DNA of 37,631 nucleotides from an uncultured bacterium (lineage in GTDB: Bacteria > Margulisbacteria > Marinamargulisbacteria > SXXA01), in NCBI GenBank assembly GCA_903864835.1, contig CAIPHK010000025.1, positions 1-37,631 of the forward strand. The letters run 5' to 3'. Shown piece after piece: positions 8,415 through 16,434 of the stretch; position 1 is the first letter of the stretch, and each line of letters starts with the position of its first letter. The notes beneath the pieces are model-generated. The model had not been told where the DNA came from. It did not search any database and worked only from the letters and a program-made list of their open reading frames with translations. A program made the position numbers and the translations under genes.

Positions 8415-9506
8415 ATGCCAAATTTCCAACCCAACCCGTTATACGTCGTCAATCCGATATTGACCAGTGTCGCCGTCCTCGTGGGGCATTTCGATGGCAC
8501 CACCACCCGGTCCGACTGGATTTCAACGTCCGACGAATTTTTAACTCATTATCCCAACGCATCCACACTAGACCAAATCGCCGTTGGTCTTTTTTTTACC
8601 AATGGTGGGCAACATCTCATCACATTTAATACGGGTACATCTGAGTTAAATGAACTCATTCACAAAGATCCGCTGTCGGATGGCGTGTGGTTATCTGAGC
8701 GCCTAATGTCGGGGCTTAACCCAATTTCCTCGTTTGATTTTATACTGCTCAGCCCCCAATTGCAGCACCAAGACTCACTCTGGTTTAGGGCGCTCCAAGC
8801 CTATTGCGACCAACGGGATGCCATTTTATTACTCAACCCGCCGGAACTGGGTATAGAGCAAATTCCCAACTGGTTTGATGCCCATCCCGAACTCCATAAA
8901 CGGCACGTGGCCATGTACTACCCCGCACTTCTCGTTGACGATAAAACAATCGGCGCAACCTACGCCGTCGCCGGTATTTTTAATCGCCTCGATCAGTCGT
9001 TCGGTGTTTGGGCTAGCCCGTCAGGTGCAAATGCCCACGTGGACGGCATCCACCCCCCCGTCGCGACATTAAGCAATCCCGAGACTTTGCGCCTCAACAA
9101 CATGGGGATCAATTGTATCCGCACCTTCAAAAGTATCGGGACTGTGGTTTGGGGAAATACCACTGGCGTCGGAATGGATTCAACCAATAGCTATTGGAAA
9201 TATATTCCCGTTCGACGCACCATCTTTTTTATTAAAAAAAGTGTGATTGATGCCGTCCAGCCATTGGAATCGATTCCCTACTATTCCGGTGTAGAGGACG
9301 ATGTGATGGCGGTGATTGAACCATTTTTACTGGAGCTCCATACCCGAGGTGCATTTGCCGGACGGTCCGACAAAGAATCCTATTCGTTGCTATGCGAACC
9401 GAGTGAGACCGGAATCCTCATATCCATTGGCGTCGCATTACTCAAACCTGATGAACTTCTTGTGGTAAAGATTCCAGTTACGATGGCGCAAGTAGGGCCT
9501 GAATAA
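8415..9506 (+). CDS. Contractile tail sheath-like protein (phage/contractile injection system type)
   Basis: In phage tails and contractile injection systems the sheath forms a spring around an inner tube and drives it through a target envelope. This 363-residue protein matches that family along its length. Residues 14-75 resemble the sheath N-terminal domain (LTSVAVLVGHFDG, then DEFLTHYPNA, then AVGLFFTNGGQHLITFN). Residues 181-200 (ATYAVAGIFNRLDQSFGVWA) match the 'VAG...R.D...GVW.AP' signature. Residues 225-270 contain LNNMGINCIRTF, GTVVWGNTT and YWKYIPVRRTIFFI, and residues 330-355 match the C-terminal handshake domain. The length is shorter than most phage sheaths and nearer injection-system sheaths. 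No tube, baseplate or spike genes are nearby. Its end overlaps the convergent gene by 29 bases. Confidence 0.85.
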   Translation: MPNFQPNPLYVVNPILTSVAVLVGHFDGTTTRSDWISTSDEFLTHYPNASTLDQIAVGLFFTNGGQHLITFNTGTSELNELIHKDPLSDGVWLSERLMSGLNPISSFDFILLSPQLQHQDSLWFRALQAYCDQRDAILLLNPPELGIEQIPNWFDAHPELHKRHVAMYYPALLVDDKTIGATYAVAGIFNRLDQSFGVWASPSGANAHVDGIHPPVATLSNPETLRLNNMGINCIRTFKSIGTVVWGNTTGVGMDSTNSYWKYIPVRRTIFFIKKSVIDAVQPLESIPYYSGVEDDVMAVIEPFLLELHTRGAFAGRSDKESYSLLCEPSETGILISIGVALLKPDELLVVKIPVTMAQVGPE

Positions 9507-10470
9507 AGTCCACGGTTTCTGCATCTATCGGCCGAATATCCGTCATCAGTCGATGATAACGTCTGACATTTTCTGAGGCCCAGATATCATACGACGCATC
9601 ATCCACGGCCGAAATGATCCCTGCAGGTTCCGCGTACCCTGGCTGCCCAGATCGATACAGGTCCGTCCTAAACCGGGTATCTCGAAGTACAACATACCCG
9701 GTCCATAGACCGGCACCCTCTCGGATCAATAAATTAACCCTCCGTGTCTCCCCAAGATTGAGGTATTCAGCAACAAAATCGCTTAACTGAGCCTCAAATA
9801 GGGCGGGGTCAGGCGCACTGATTCGTACGATCAGTGTCGGATGGTGAAGGACTCCGATTGCGTCACCCCCATTTTCAATTGGGCAATGCACCAGTGGTAA
9901 ATCGTCCGCAAAAAATAGTTGAAGGTGGTAATGCCACGGATTTGTTGCCCCCGCGTCCTGCCCATTTTGAATCACCCACGCCCCAGGAACCATCGCCGCC
10001 AGAGCAACCGCTATGTTGCAGTCCATGAGTTGCGGCCGATGTTCCGGAGATATGACCGTAAAATGAGGGACAAAAATGGGAGAAATATTGGGTAATATCA
10101 CTAATGGCTTTCCCCCAACCTCTGCATAAATACCTCTTTCGTTGGGCCATTGGTAGGAAATGACCTCCGGACAACAAAAGCAGGGCATCCCCCCTCGAAA
10201 CGGAATAGAATATGGCGGGGCAGGGTGCACTTGATCGGAGACCCCCCGAGTCACCCGTCCGTAGTTTCGTTGAAGACAAAATTGCATCCCATCAGCGTGA
10301 AAAGAGTCCAACCTAGAAATTCCATTGATTTGCGCTCTGGGCATCACCCCATTGTCTACCTGGGTCGCAAATAGTTGGGCCAATAGCGCTTTCTTTGAGG
10401 TCCCTGCCATCCACTGCGCTTGAAGGTCCGGATCAATGATTGACTGGAGAGACCTATCCAATCCGTTCAT
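9478..10470 (-). CDS. HIT-superfamily phosphorylase/nucleotidyltransferase-like protein (DUF4922-like)
   Basis: A 330-residue protein with features of the galactose-1-phosphate uridylyltransferase / GDP-L-galactose phosphorylase branch of the HIT superfamily, close to what has been called DUF4922. A Cys-rich PCFCCPE motif lies near residue 97. It is followed by LPNISPIFVPHFTVISPEHR (about 126-145), matching the family's 'NPFPIF..H.T+....H.PQ' region. NPWHYHLQLF at 177-186 contains the catalytic-type H-x-H-x-Q motif (His180, His182, Gln184), where the middle His would carry a nucleotidyl group. The substrate cannot be read. It overlaps rsmH by 17 bases on the same strand and the sheath gene tail to tail by 29 bases. 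Confidence 0.65.
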   Translation of the reverse strand: MNGLDRSLQSIIDPDLQAQWMAGTSKKALLAQLFATQVDNGVMPRAQINGISRLDSFHADGMQFCLQRNYGRVTRGVSDQVHPAPPYSIPFRGGMPCFCCPEVISYQWPNERGIYAEVGGKPLVILPNISPIFVPHFTVISPEHRPQLMDCNIAVALAAMVPGAWVIQNGQDAGATNPWHYHLQLFFADDLPLVHCPIENGGDAIGVLHHPTLIVRISAPDPALFEAQLSDFVAEYLNLGETRRVNLLIREGAGLWTGYVVLRDTRFRTDLYRSGQPGYAEPAGIISAVDDASYDIWASENVRRYHRLMTDIRPIDAETVDFIQALLAPS

Positions 10471-11320
10471 ATACTCGCAATTTAGCGGGTTTTGACCGGG
10501 AATTTTGGCGAATTTCGTCTTGCTCTGCAGTGACTACTTTTTTATTTATCGGACGAAACTGGTCAGTGTGCGCCTTAAAAAACTGTTTAATTAACCGATC
10601 TTCACCGGAATGAAATGAGATGATCGCGACCCGACCACCAACGGATAAAATGCCAAGTTCATTATCTAAAAATCGTTGGATAACCCCTAGTTCATCGTTT
10701 ACCGCAATTCGAATAGCCTGGAATACCTGCGACATTGTTTTCATCATTTTGGGACGGGATCCAAAAAAATAGGATTGTTTGACCAACATCACCAATTCAC
10801 CCGTGGTTTTCAGCGGGGTTTTACGGCGAGATTGGATAATCCCCTGAACCAGATTTCGATTGTGAATCAAATCCCCCCAATTATAAAACGCATCGGACAT
10901 CGTCTTTTCCGGGGCCGTATTGAGCCAATGCGCCGCAGATCGCCCTCCATTGGGATTCATTTGCATATCAAGAGGCTCGTCGTTCATGAACGAGAATCCC
11001 CGCCCGGCACTATCAAGTTGATATGAGGAAATCCCAAGATCAATCAGTATTTTGGTCACCGAGTGAATCCCAATCGGTGACAGAAGTTTTTTGGCATTTG
11101 AGAAATTACCGTGCACCAAGGTAGCCCGATCTCCCAACACCTCGGTGGAATGGGCAATCGCCACGGGATCTTGATCAATTCCAATAATTTTTATGGACGT
11201 GTTTGCGTTTAAAATGTGACTCGAATGGCCGCCAAAGCCTACCGTTCCATCCAGAACAAGATCGTTCTCTTTAAGGTCCAGAAGGGCTATGGTTTCATTT
11301 AGCAGGACAGGGACATGCAT
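10454..11320 (-). CDS. rsmH: 16S rRNA (cytosine-1402-N4) methyltransferase RsmH
   Basis: RsmH methylates N4 of C1402 in the ribosomal decoding site using S-adenosylmethionine. The start MHVPVLLNETIALLDLKEND is diagnostic, followed by the SAM-binding loop DGTVGFGGHS. Then come KILIDLGISSYQLDSAGRGF and ...GRVAIISFHSGEDRLIKQFF, both family hallmarks. At 288 residues it is slightly shorter than the usual 300-315. In most bacteria rsmH (mraW) is at the head of the division and cell-wall cluster next to mraZ and ftsL. Here it lies between a HIT-like gene and an inositol-phosphatase-family gene with overlaps on both sides (17 and 22 bases), so it is translationally coupled to unrelated partners. Confidence 0.95.
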   Translation of the reverse strand: MHVPVLLNETIALLDLKENDLVLDGTVGFGGHSSHILNANTSIKIIGIDQDPVAIAHSTEVLGDRATLVHGNFSNAKKLLSPIGIHSVTKILIDLGISSYQLDSAGRGFSFMNDEPLDMQMNPNGGRSAAHWLNTAPEKTMSDAFYNWGDLIHNRNLVQGIIQSRRKTPLKTTGELVMLVKQSYFFGSRPKMMKTMSQVFQAIRIAVNDELGVIQRFLDNELGILSVGGRVAIISFHSGEDRLIKQFFKAHTDQFRPINKKVVTAEQDEIRQNSRSKPAKLRVYERIG

Positions 11321-12291
11321 CGAGTGACCTCCGCTATTATGGCCAATTCAAGATCAGGCATCCCCGCCGGCACCACCGTCACAAGTCCAATCCGACAATT
11401 GGCTTCATGACGAGTGTTAATATACGCCACCATCGATGGATCAAATCCAAAAAGAGGGGTGGTGATCACCGCACCGTCGGCGGGGATATAGGTCACCGAC
11501 ATCTTGTATTGACCCGGACACAACTGGGCCACTAAGCCCAATGGCGCAATGACATCCCAATACTTTGCTTTCGGTTTATAAAAAGCGTCTGCCGCCCCGG
11601 TCAATAAACCGAGACCGTTCATCCCGATCGATTTGACCCGATATGTCGACGCCGAAAACCGAGATTCAATGGCATGCATCGTATGGTATTCAGGCGATCC
11701 ATCCGTCCGATATTCCGTGCCAATTACCAACGGACCGCCCGACTTCAGTTCAATAGGCTGCTCCCCGAGAACCGAATTTTCAAAAGTAACGATGGCCCGT
11801 TGGGCAATGGGTAGCCCGACCACCGATATGAAGGGCTTTCCACGATACATAGATCCGATATGAACGGTGACATTGGGGCTACCTTCAATAAAATTAGTCG
11901 TCCCATCGATCGGATCGATAAACCAAACGACGTCATCAAAGGTAAACGAGTCACGATGCCCTTCCTCACCGACAATCCGATCATTGGGCCGAAATCGACG
12001 GAACCACTCACGAATCAACCACTCGACACCCAGGTCGACATTGGTTACATAATCATGAGCAGATTCTTTTTCAAATACTTCAAGGTGCCCTTGCCCCAGT
12101 CGGATAAGCTCCCCAACCCCGAGCGTCAACACGTACAGCGCAGCAGCCAATGCCCCAACGGAGTCATCCGATGGACCGGAATCCCAAATCGCAATCAAAT
12201 CATGAGAGGCAGGGACGGCATTGGGGGGGTCGGTATTAGGCAAATAAAAAACGGGATTCCCTCGGTTTGGAGGTTCCCAAATAGCTGTCAT
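11299..12291 (-). CDS. Inositol monophosphatase-family phosphatase
   Basis: A lithium-sensitive-type, magnesium-dependent phosphatase of the IMPase/CysQ/FBPase superfamily. Metal and substrate motifs are intact: Gly-Glu-Glu at 108-110, DPIDGTTNF at 126-134, and a C-terminal YWDVIAPLGL in place of the usual 'WD.AA'. Members hydrolyse inositol phosphates, 3'-phosphoadenosine 5'-phosphate or sugar bisphosphates; this sequence does not decide which. The N-terminal 45 or so residues are Pro- and Asn-rich with no obvious family match, so the chosen ATG 12291 may be too far upstream; there is only a weak AAGA before it. A 40-residue C-terminal extension follows the last family motif. Its end overlaps rsmH by 22 bases. 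Confidence 0.85.
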   Translation of the reverse strand: MTAIWEPPNRGNPVFYLPNTDPPNAVPASHDLIAIWDSGPSDDSVGALAAALYVLTLGVGELIRLGQGHLEVFEKESAHDYVTNVDLGVEWLIREWFRRFRPNDRIVGEEGHRDSFTFDDVVWFIDPIDGTTNFIEGSPNVTVHIGSMYRGKPFISVVGLPIAQRAIVTFENSVLGEQPIELKSGGPLVIGTEYRTDGSPEYHTMHAIESRFSASTYRVKSIGMNGLGLLTGAADAFYKPKAKYWDVIAPLGLVAQLCPGQYKMSVTYIPADGAVITTPLFGFDPSMVAYINTRHEANCRIGLVTVVPAGMPDLELAIIAEVTRCMSLSC

Positions 12292-12358
12292 TGTTTGATC
12301 TTACAGGCCTCAATACCGAATCGCAATCACCGAATCCTTAATGTACAACCCATTTTAT

Positions 12359-12387
12359 TTCATATACAATTATACGACTCAGATAAT
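12359..12387 (+). promoter_or_regulatory. AT-rich divergent promoter region; candidate rpsA promoter
   Basis: Between the divergent genes starting at 12291 and 12447 lies an AT-rich core. On the plus strand TTCATA (12359-12364) is spaced 17 bases from GATAAT (12382-12387), about 60 bases before the rpsA ATG. On the minus strand a consensus TATAAT (complement of 12369-12374) could serve the phosphatase run, without a clear -35 box. Both are guesses from hexamer matches. Confidence 0.35.
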
Positions 12388-12446
12388 ATTTATTTTTTTA
12401 GCGTAGTGATGGAGTAGTATTGTCGTAACTTATAGGAGGAATTGTC

Positions 12447-13727
12447 ATGTCGGAAGGTACGCGAATCGGTGAGTTTAAGGACAACGCCGAATTTAACACA
12501 GCAGTAGCGGTTGAACGAAACACGCCTGCGGATTTAAAACCCACAAAAATTGGAGAGATATCAGAATTTGAAAAAAGTCTGATGACGGATTCTGGCGCAC
12601 CCGCCCGGAATGCGGACTCCGCAGCAGGTCACGACGGAACTTTTGTCGAAGAAATGGAACGGATGATTCTCGATTATCAAGACGGGGATATCATCAAGGG
12701 CATCGTTCGTCGTGTCGAAAAAAGCGGAGTTTTGGTAGATATCAGCCATAAATCCGAAGGGTTTATCGCCAATTCAGAATTCAGTTTTGATGCCGAAGAT
12801 TCTCCTGAATTGCTCGTAAAGCCAGGCGAAGAAGTCAATGTAATGATTCTTAAGCTTGAAAGCAAAGAAGGCTATACCGTTCTGTCACGACGTCGGGCAG
12901 AATATGAGTTGGCATGGAATACGTTGTCACGTCTGTCAAAAACCAAGGATGCAGTCGCTGTTCGAGTTGCATCTAAGGTCGAAGGCGGATTGGTTGTATC
13001 TTTCAATGGAATCAAGGGATTTATTCCTGCGTCTCAAGTTATCAAAGAAGCCGAAATGTCACTCGATGGCTTCGTGGGCCAAGTTCTTGATGTTGTTGTC
13101 ATTCAAGTCGACCGTAAACGACGAAAAGTTATTTTCTCTCACAAAGTGGGTAAACCGCGGATGAGCAGAGAAGACACAGCACGGCTAATTGATGGAATTG
13201 AAATTGGCCAAGTCCGAAGTGGAAAAGTGACGAGCATCAAAGATTTCGGCGTATTCGTCGACTTGGGTGGTATCGAAGGATTAGTACACATTTCAGAAAT
13301 TTCTTGGTCCAGAGTAGGTCATCCGTCAGAAGTACTTAAATCAGGTCAGGATACGAAGGTATTTGTACTTGGCGTTGATCGTGAGAATCAAAAGATTTCT
13401 TTGGGCATGAAGCAATTGGAAGCAGATCCTTGGGTTAATGTTGCTGAAAAATATCAAATCGGTCAGATTGCAACCGGCGAAGTCAGTCGAGTCGTACCAT
13501 TCGGTGCATTTGTTAGACTCGAAGAAAATCTTGAAGGTCTGATTCATATTTCTGAATTGTCGAATCATCACGTCGAAAAAGTTGAAGACGTTGTGAAGCC
13601 TGGCGACACAGTCAAAGTGAAAATCATTAAGTTAATTCCCGAAGAGCAACGAATCGGGTTAAGTATTAAAGCATTAGGCCGACCTGAAGAAACCACTTCT
13701 CCACAAGAGGCAACGGTTAACGGGTAA
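12447..13727 (+). CDS. rpsA: 30S ribosomal protein S1, four-S1-domain type
   Basis: S1 binds mRNA leaders and helps load them on the 30S subunit. The 426-residue protein has four S1 (OB-fold) domains at about residues 78-149, 165-233, 252-323 and 338-409. Domains three and four are most canonical (for example [22 protein letters not shown]). Proteobacterial S1 has six domains; four to five are usual in several other phyla. An acidic, poorly conserved 75-residue extension precedes domain one. AGGAGGA at 12434-12440, 6 bases before the ATG, is the strongest ribosome-binding site in the window. The stop and the trpB start share one base (TAATG), so trpB is probably translated by reinitiation. 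Confidence 0.93.
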   Translation: MSEGTRIGEFKDNAEFNTAVAVERNTPADLKPTKIGEISEFEKSLMTDSGAPARNADSAAGHDGTFVEEMERMILDYQDGDIIKGIVRRVEKSGVLVDISHKSEGFIANSEFSFDAEDSPELLVKPGEEVNVMILKLESKEGYTVLSRRRAEYELAWNTLSRLSKTKDAVAVRVASKVEGGLVVSFNGIKGFIPASQVIKEAEMSLDGFVGQVLDVVVIQVDRKRRKVIFSHKVGKPRMSREDTARLIDGIEIGQVRSGKVTSIKDFGVFVDLGGIEGLVHISEISWSRVGHPSEVLKSGQDTKVFVLGVDRENQKISLGMKQLEADPWVNVAEKYQIGQIATGEVSRVVPFGAFVRLEENLEGLIHISELSNHHVEKVEDVVKPGDTVKVKIIKLIPEEQRIGLSIKALGRPEETTSPQEATVNG

Positions 13728-14887
13728 TGACACGGGGTCACTTCGGACAATTTGGGGGGCGATATGTTCCTGATACACTTTTCTCGGCGCTGGAATCTCT
13801 AGAAGCCACGTATCGGACAATCGCCCCGACCCAGGAATTTAAAGATGAGTTTTCAAAACTTTTAAAAGACTACGTGGGGCGTCCGACCCCACTTTTTTTG
13901 GCGGAACGCATTAGCGCCGAAATCGGAGCAAAGATCTACCTTAAACGAGAAGATCTTAATCATACCGGCGCACACAAAATCAATAATGCGCTGGGGCAGG
14001 CGTTGCTGGCTAAGGCAATGGGTAAACGTCGAATTATTGCCGAAACAGGCGCCGGTCAGCATGGGGTTGCAACCGCAACCGCATGCGCGTTGATGGGAAT
14101 GGACTGTGTCGTATATATGGGGGAAGAAGACATTCAGCGACAATCGCTCAACGTCTATCGAATGAAACTTTTAGGCGCAACTGTAGTTCCAGTTACCGCC
14201 GGTAGCCGGACATTAAAAGACGCCACAACCGAAGCAATTCGGGACTGGCTAACCAATGTCAATCATACCCATTATATTATCGGATCAGTGGTTGGACCTC
14301 ACCCGTACCCCACTATTGTTAGGGACTTTCAATCCATCATTGGACGTGAAGCAAAGAAACAAATTCTGTCCGCGGAAGGCCGCCTCCCAGACACGGTCAT
14401 TGCGTGTGTCGGTGGAGGATCAAACGCGATGGGTATTTTTCACGCATTTGTTAAAACGAAGTCTGTCGCCTTAGTGGCGGTTGAGGCAGCGGGACACGGA
14501 TTAGATTCGGGTGAGCATTCAGCGGCGCTCAATCGCGGGACACCTGGGGTCCTGCACGGGTCGTTATCTTATTTGTTACAAGATTCATTCGGCCAAATTC
14601 AGTTAGCACATTCGGTATCTGCGGGACTCGATTATCCCGGTGTGGGGCCTGAATTAAGTTATCTTAAAGACTCTGGCCGTATTCGACTGGAAACGGCGAC
14701 CGATACTGATGCATTGGCGTCATGCCGATGGCTGTCACGGACGGAGGGCATTATTCCCGCACTCGAAAGTTCGCATGCCATCGCCGTCCTAAAGACAATG
14801 TCCTTCAAGTCCGATGACATAGTGATTCTCAACGTATCCGGCCGGGGCGATAAAGACATTGGTACATTGATGGAACATGGCCTTTAA
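13727..14887 (+). CDS. trpB: Tryptophan synthase beta chain
   Basis: TrpB is the PLP enzyme that condenses indole with L-serine to tryptophan. The N-terminus [20 protein letters not shown] is diagnostic. The PLP-binding lysine is Lys84 in [13 protein letters not shown], followed by [13 protein letters not shown], and the phosphate-binding loop is GGGSNAMG at about 228-235. The 386-residue length fits the standard TrpB1 type that pairs with TrpA. The start overlaps the rpsA stop by one base and its end overlaps trpA by 11 bases. The other tryptophan genes are not in the window and no attenuator leader is visible, so expression would follow rpsA. Confidence 0.97.
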   Translation: MTRGHFGQFGGRYVPDTLFSALESLEATYRTIAPTQEFKDEFSKLLKDYVGRPTPLFLAERISAEIGAKIYLKREDLNHTGAHKINNALGQALLAKAMGKRRIIAETGAGQHGVATATACALMGMDCVVYMGEEDIQRQSLNVYRMKLLGATVVPVTAGSRTLKDATTEAIRDWLTNVNHTHYIIGSVVGPHPYPTIVRDFQSIIGREAKKQILSAEGRLPDTVIACVGGGSNAMGIFHAFVKTKSVALVAVEAAGHGLDSGEHSAALNRGTPGVLHGSLSYLLQDSFGQIQLAHSVSAGLDYPGVGPELSYLKDSGRIRLETATDTDALASCRWLSRTEGIIPALESSHAIAVLKTMSFKSDDIVILNVSGRGDKDIGTLMEHGL

Positions 14888-15635
14888 CTGGTTCGCCAAG
14901 TCCAACGTATTAATTCCCTATTTTACATTAGGGGATCCCTCAATCTCAGAATCCGAAGCATTAGTTCGGGCAGCATTTGACAACGGTGCAGGAATCGTTG
15001 AATTGGGAATCCCATTTTCAGATCCCATTGCCGATGGACCCGTGATTCAAGCCTCCCATTTGCGGGCACTGTCGAGCGGAGAATCACCGACAATTTCTGC
15101 CGGTTTAAACGTCGTTCAGCGGGTAAAACAGGACTATTCGAAACCAATAGTATTTATGTTGTCGGTCAATTTAATTATGTCCTATGGGGTCAAGAAGTTC
15201 TTTAACGACGCGAAGATCGCCGGTCTAGACGGTGTCGTGATACCAGATTTACCTTTCGAAGAAGCCTCGGACTATTTAGCCGCAAGTCGCAGGTCCAACG
15301 TCGCGATTGTTTTCTTAGTATCTCCACTATGTAGCCCGGAACGGCTCGAACAGATCGTACGGGCAACCGAAGGCTTTTTGTACTTGATATCAACGACGGG
15401 GACGACGGGTGCTCGGGACACAATGGCCACCGACCTTCCCGCATTTGTCGAAAAAATAAAAGCAATTCGGGACATTCCTGTTGCGGTCGGATTTGGCATT
15501 AGCAAGCCGAGGCACGTTAAAGAGGTGATGAGCTATGCGGATGGGGCCATAGTAGGCAGCCATCTGGTGACGCTATTGTCTACTAAAGGGTCGTCGAGTG
15601 TGATCCATGAAATATCGGAGTTTGCCGCCGTTTAG
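14877..15635 (+). CDS. trpA: Tryptophan synthase alpha chain
   Basis: TrpA cleaves indole-3-glycerol phosphate to indole, which is channelled to TrpB. The catalytic pair is Glu42 and Asp53 in [32 protein letters not shown] and [15 protein letters not shown] (loop 6) follow, then VGFGISKP and the phosphate-binding AIVGSHLV. At 252 residues it is slightly shorter than the usual 260-270. The ATG at 14877 lies inside the trpB end, a common arrangement that balances the two subunits. It converges with the membrane protein gene, with 6 bases between stops. Confidence 0.96.
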   Translation: MAFNWFAKSNVLIPYFTLGDPSISESEALVRAAFDNGAGIVELGIPFSDPIADGPVIQASHLRALSSGESPTISAGLNVVQRVKQDYSKPIVFMLSVNLIMSYGVKKFFNDAKIAGLDGVVIPDLPFEEASDYLAASRRSNVAIVFLVSPLCSPERLEQIVRATEGFLYLISTTGTTGARDTMATDLPAFVEKIKAIRDIPVAVGFGISKPRHVKEVMSYADGAIVGSHLVTLLSTKGSSSVIHEISEFAAV

Positions 15636-15641
15636 AGCGGG

Positions 15642-16349
15642 TTATTTCCGTCCTCTCAATAGCCGAGTAAACGCCAACTTAAACTGCTCTGGATTTTGAT
15701 GATAAAGGTAATAGATCAGCCCCATAGAGTTCAACGACGCCCATACCGCTGACTTAACCTGGACCAATGCAGGCAGGCTAAAATAAAGATTAGCGTCAAC
15801 TGCCGCTTGGCTATACAGATAAGGCGTCAAAAAATAATCCAAACTAATGACGACCAATATCCCCAAAAATGCGGTGATCCGGCCATTCCCCACAGTAATC
15901 ATCGACCCAAAAAATAGAAAACAAATAATCAATCGAAGAATCAATTCTACCCAAGTATAGATATATCCGTTTGCCAAAAAGTGCCAATAGCCCCCAATAA
16001 CAAAAAAGTTGATCACACTCAAAATTAGCCACCAAAATTTATGCCCCTTCAGCGCGGGGGCCCATTCTTTTCCTTCAGGCCGTTGTTTGAATCCAACCAT
16101 AATTTCGCCGGGGGTCAATTTCATAAAGAGCGGCCGTTGACCTTGATTTCGAAGCTGTCTGAACTGAAAAAAAACTGCGGTAAGTATGGCCACGATCGGC
16201 AGGGACTTAAGCACCAACACAGGTACTTTGACGTGAAACAATGTGCTTGAAAGCGCCAATACGGCGTACCCCACGTTACTAAAAATAAAATAGTTAAAAA
16301 GAGCCCCGGCCCCCGCCATAACAGGTTCTAGTTTGGAATTGTGAATCAT
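15642..16349 (-). CDS. Multi-pass membrane protein of unknown function
   Basis: A 235-residue protein with about five to six hydrophobic helices: near residues 15-37, 43-60, 105-125, 130-150, 155-175 and perhaps 190-215. A cytosolic loop RPLFMKLTPGEIMVGFKQRP separates the second and third helices. It loosely recalls the 'TPGK..LGL+V' signature of RDD-family proteins, but the Arg-Asp-Asp residues that name that family are absent. The C-terminus is basic. ATG 16349 lacks a clear ribosome-binding site, as does the next ATG at 16319. It is transcribed alone, divergent from the argD-like gene. Confidence 0.6.
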   Translation of the reverse strand: MIHNSKLEPVMAGAGALFNYFIFSNVGYAVLALSSTLFHVKVPVLVLKSLPIVAILTAVFFQFRQLRNQGQRPLFMKLTPGEIMVGFKQRPEGKEWAPALKGHKFWWLILSVINFFVIGGYWHFLANGYIYTWVELILRLIICFLFFGSMITVGNGRITAFLGILVVISLDYFLTPYLYSQAAVDANLYFSLPALVQVKSAVWASLNSMGLIYYLYHQNPEQFKLAFTRLLRGRK

Positions 16350-16388
16350 AATAATGACATCATACCCCAGGATTTCTGTCGGGAGAAG

Positions 16389-16417
16389 TTGAGTTGTGTA
16401 ACTGATGCCAGTACAAT
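16389..16417 (+). promoter_or_regulatory. Predicted sigma-70-type promoter for the argD-like gene
   Basis: TTGAGT (16389-16394) and TACAAT (16412-16417) are separated by 17 bases. The inferred transcription start near 16424 leaves only about 11 bases before the ATG at 16435. Either the gene is nearly leaderless or translation starts at the downstream GTG 16453. Confidence 0.5.
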
Positions 16418-16434
16418 CGCCGCACTTTTAAATT

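Noticed and set aside
8415-10470. Intact prophage or full contractile injection system
   Set aside because: Only the sheath-like gene is present. The neighbours are argG, rsmH and other housekeeping genes, and no integrase, capsid, tube or baseplate gene or attachment repeat is visible.
11860-12417. 185-residue plus-strand open frame
   Set aside because: It is antisense to the well-supported inositol monophosphatase-family gene and shows no domain.
15642-16349. RDD-family transporter assignment
   Set aside because: Only a loose 'LTPGEIMVGFK' resemblance; the family's Arg-Asp-Asp residues are absent, so it was left as an unknown membrane protein.
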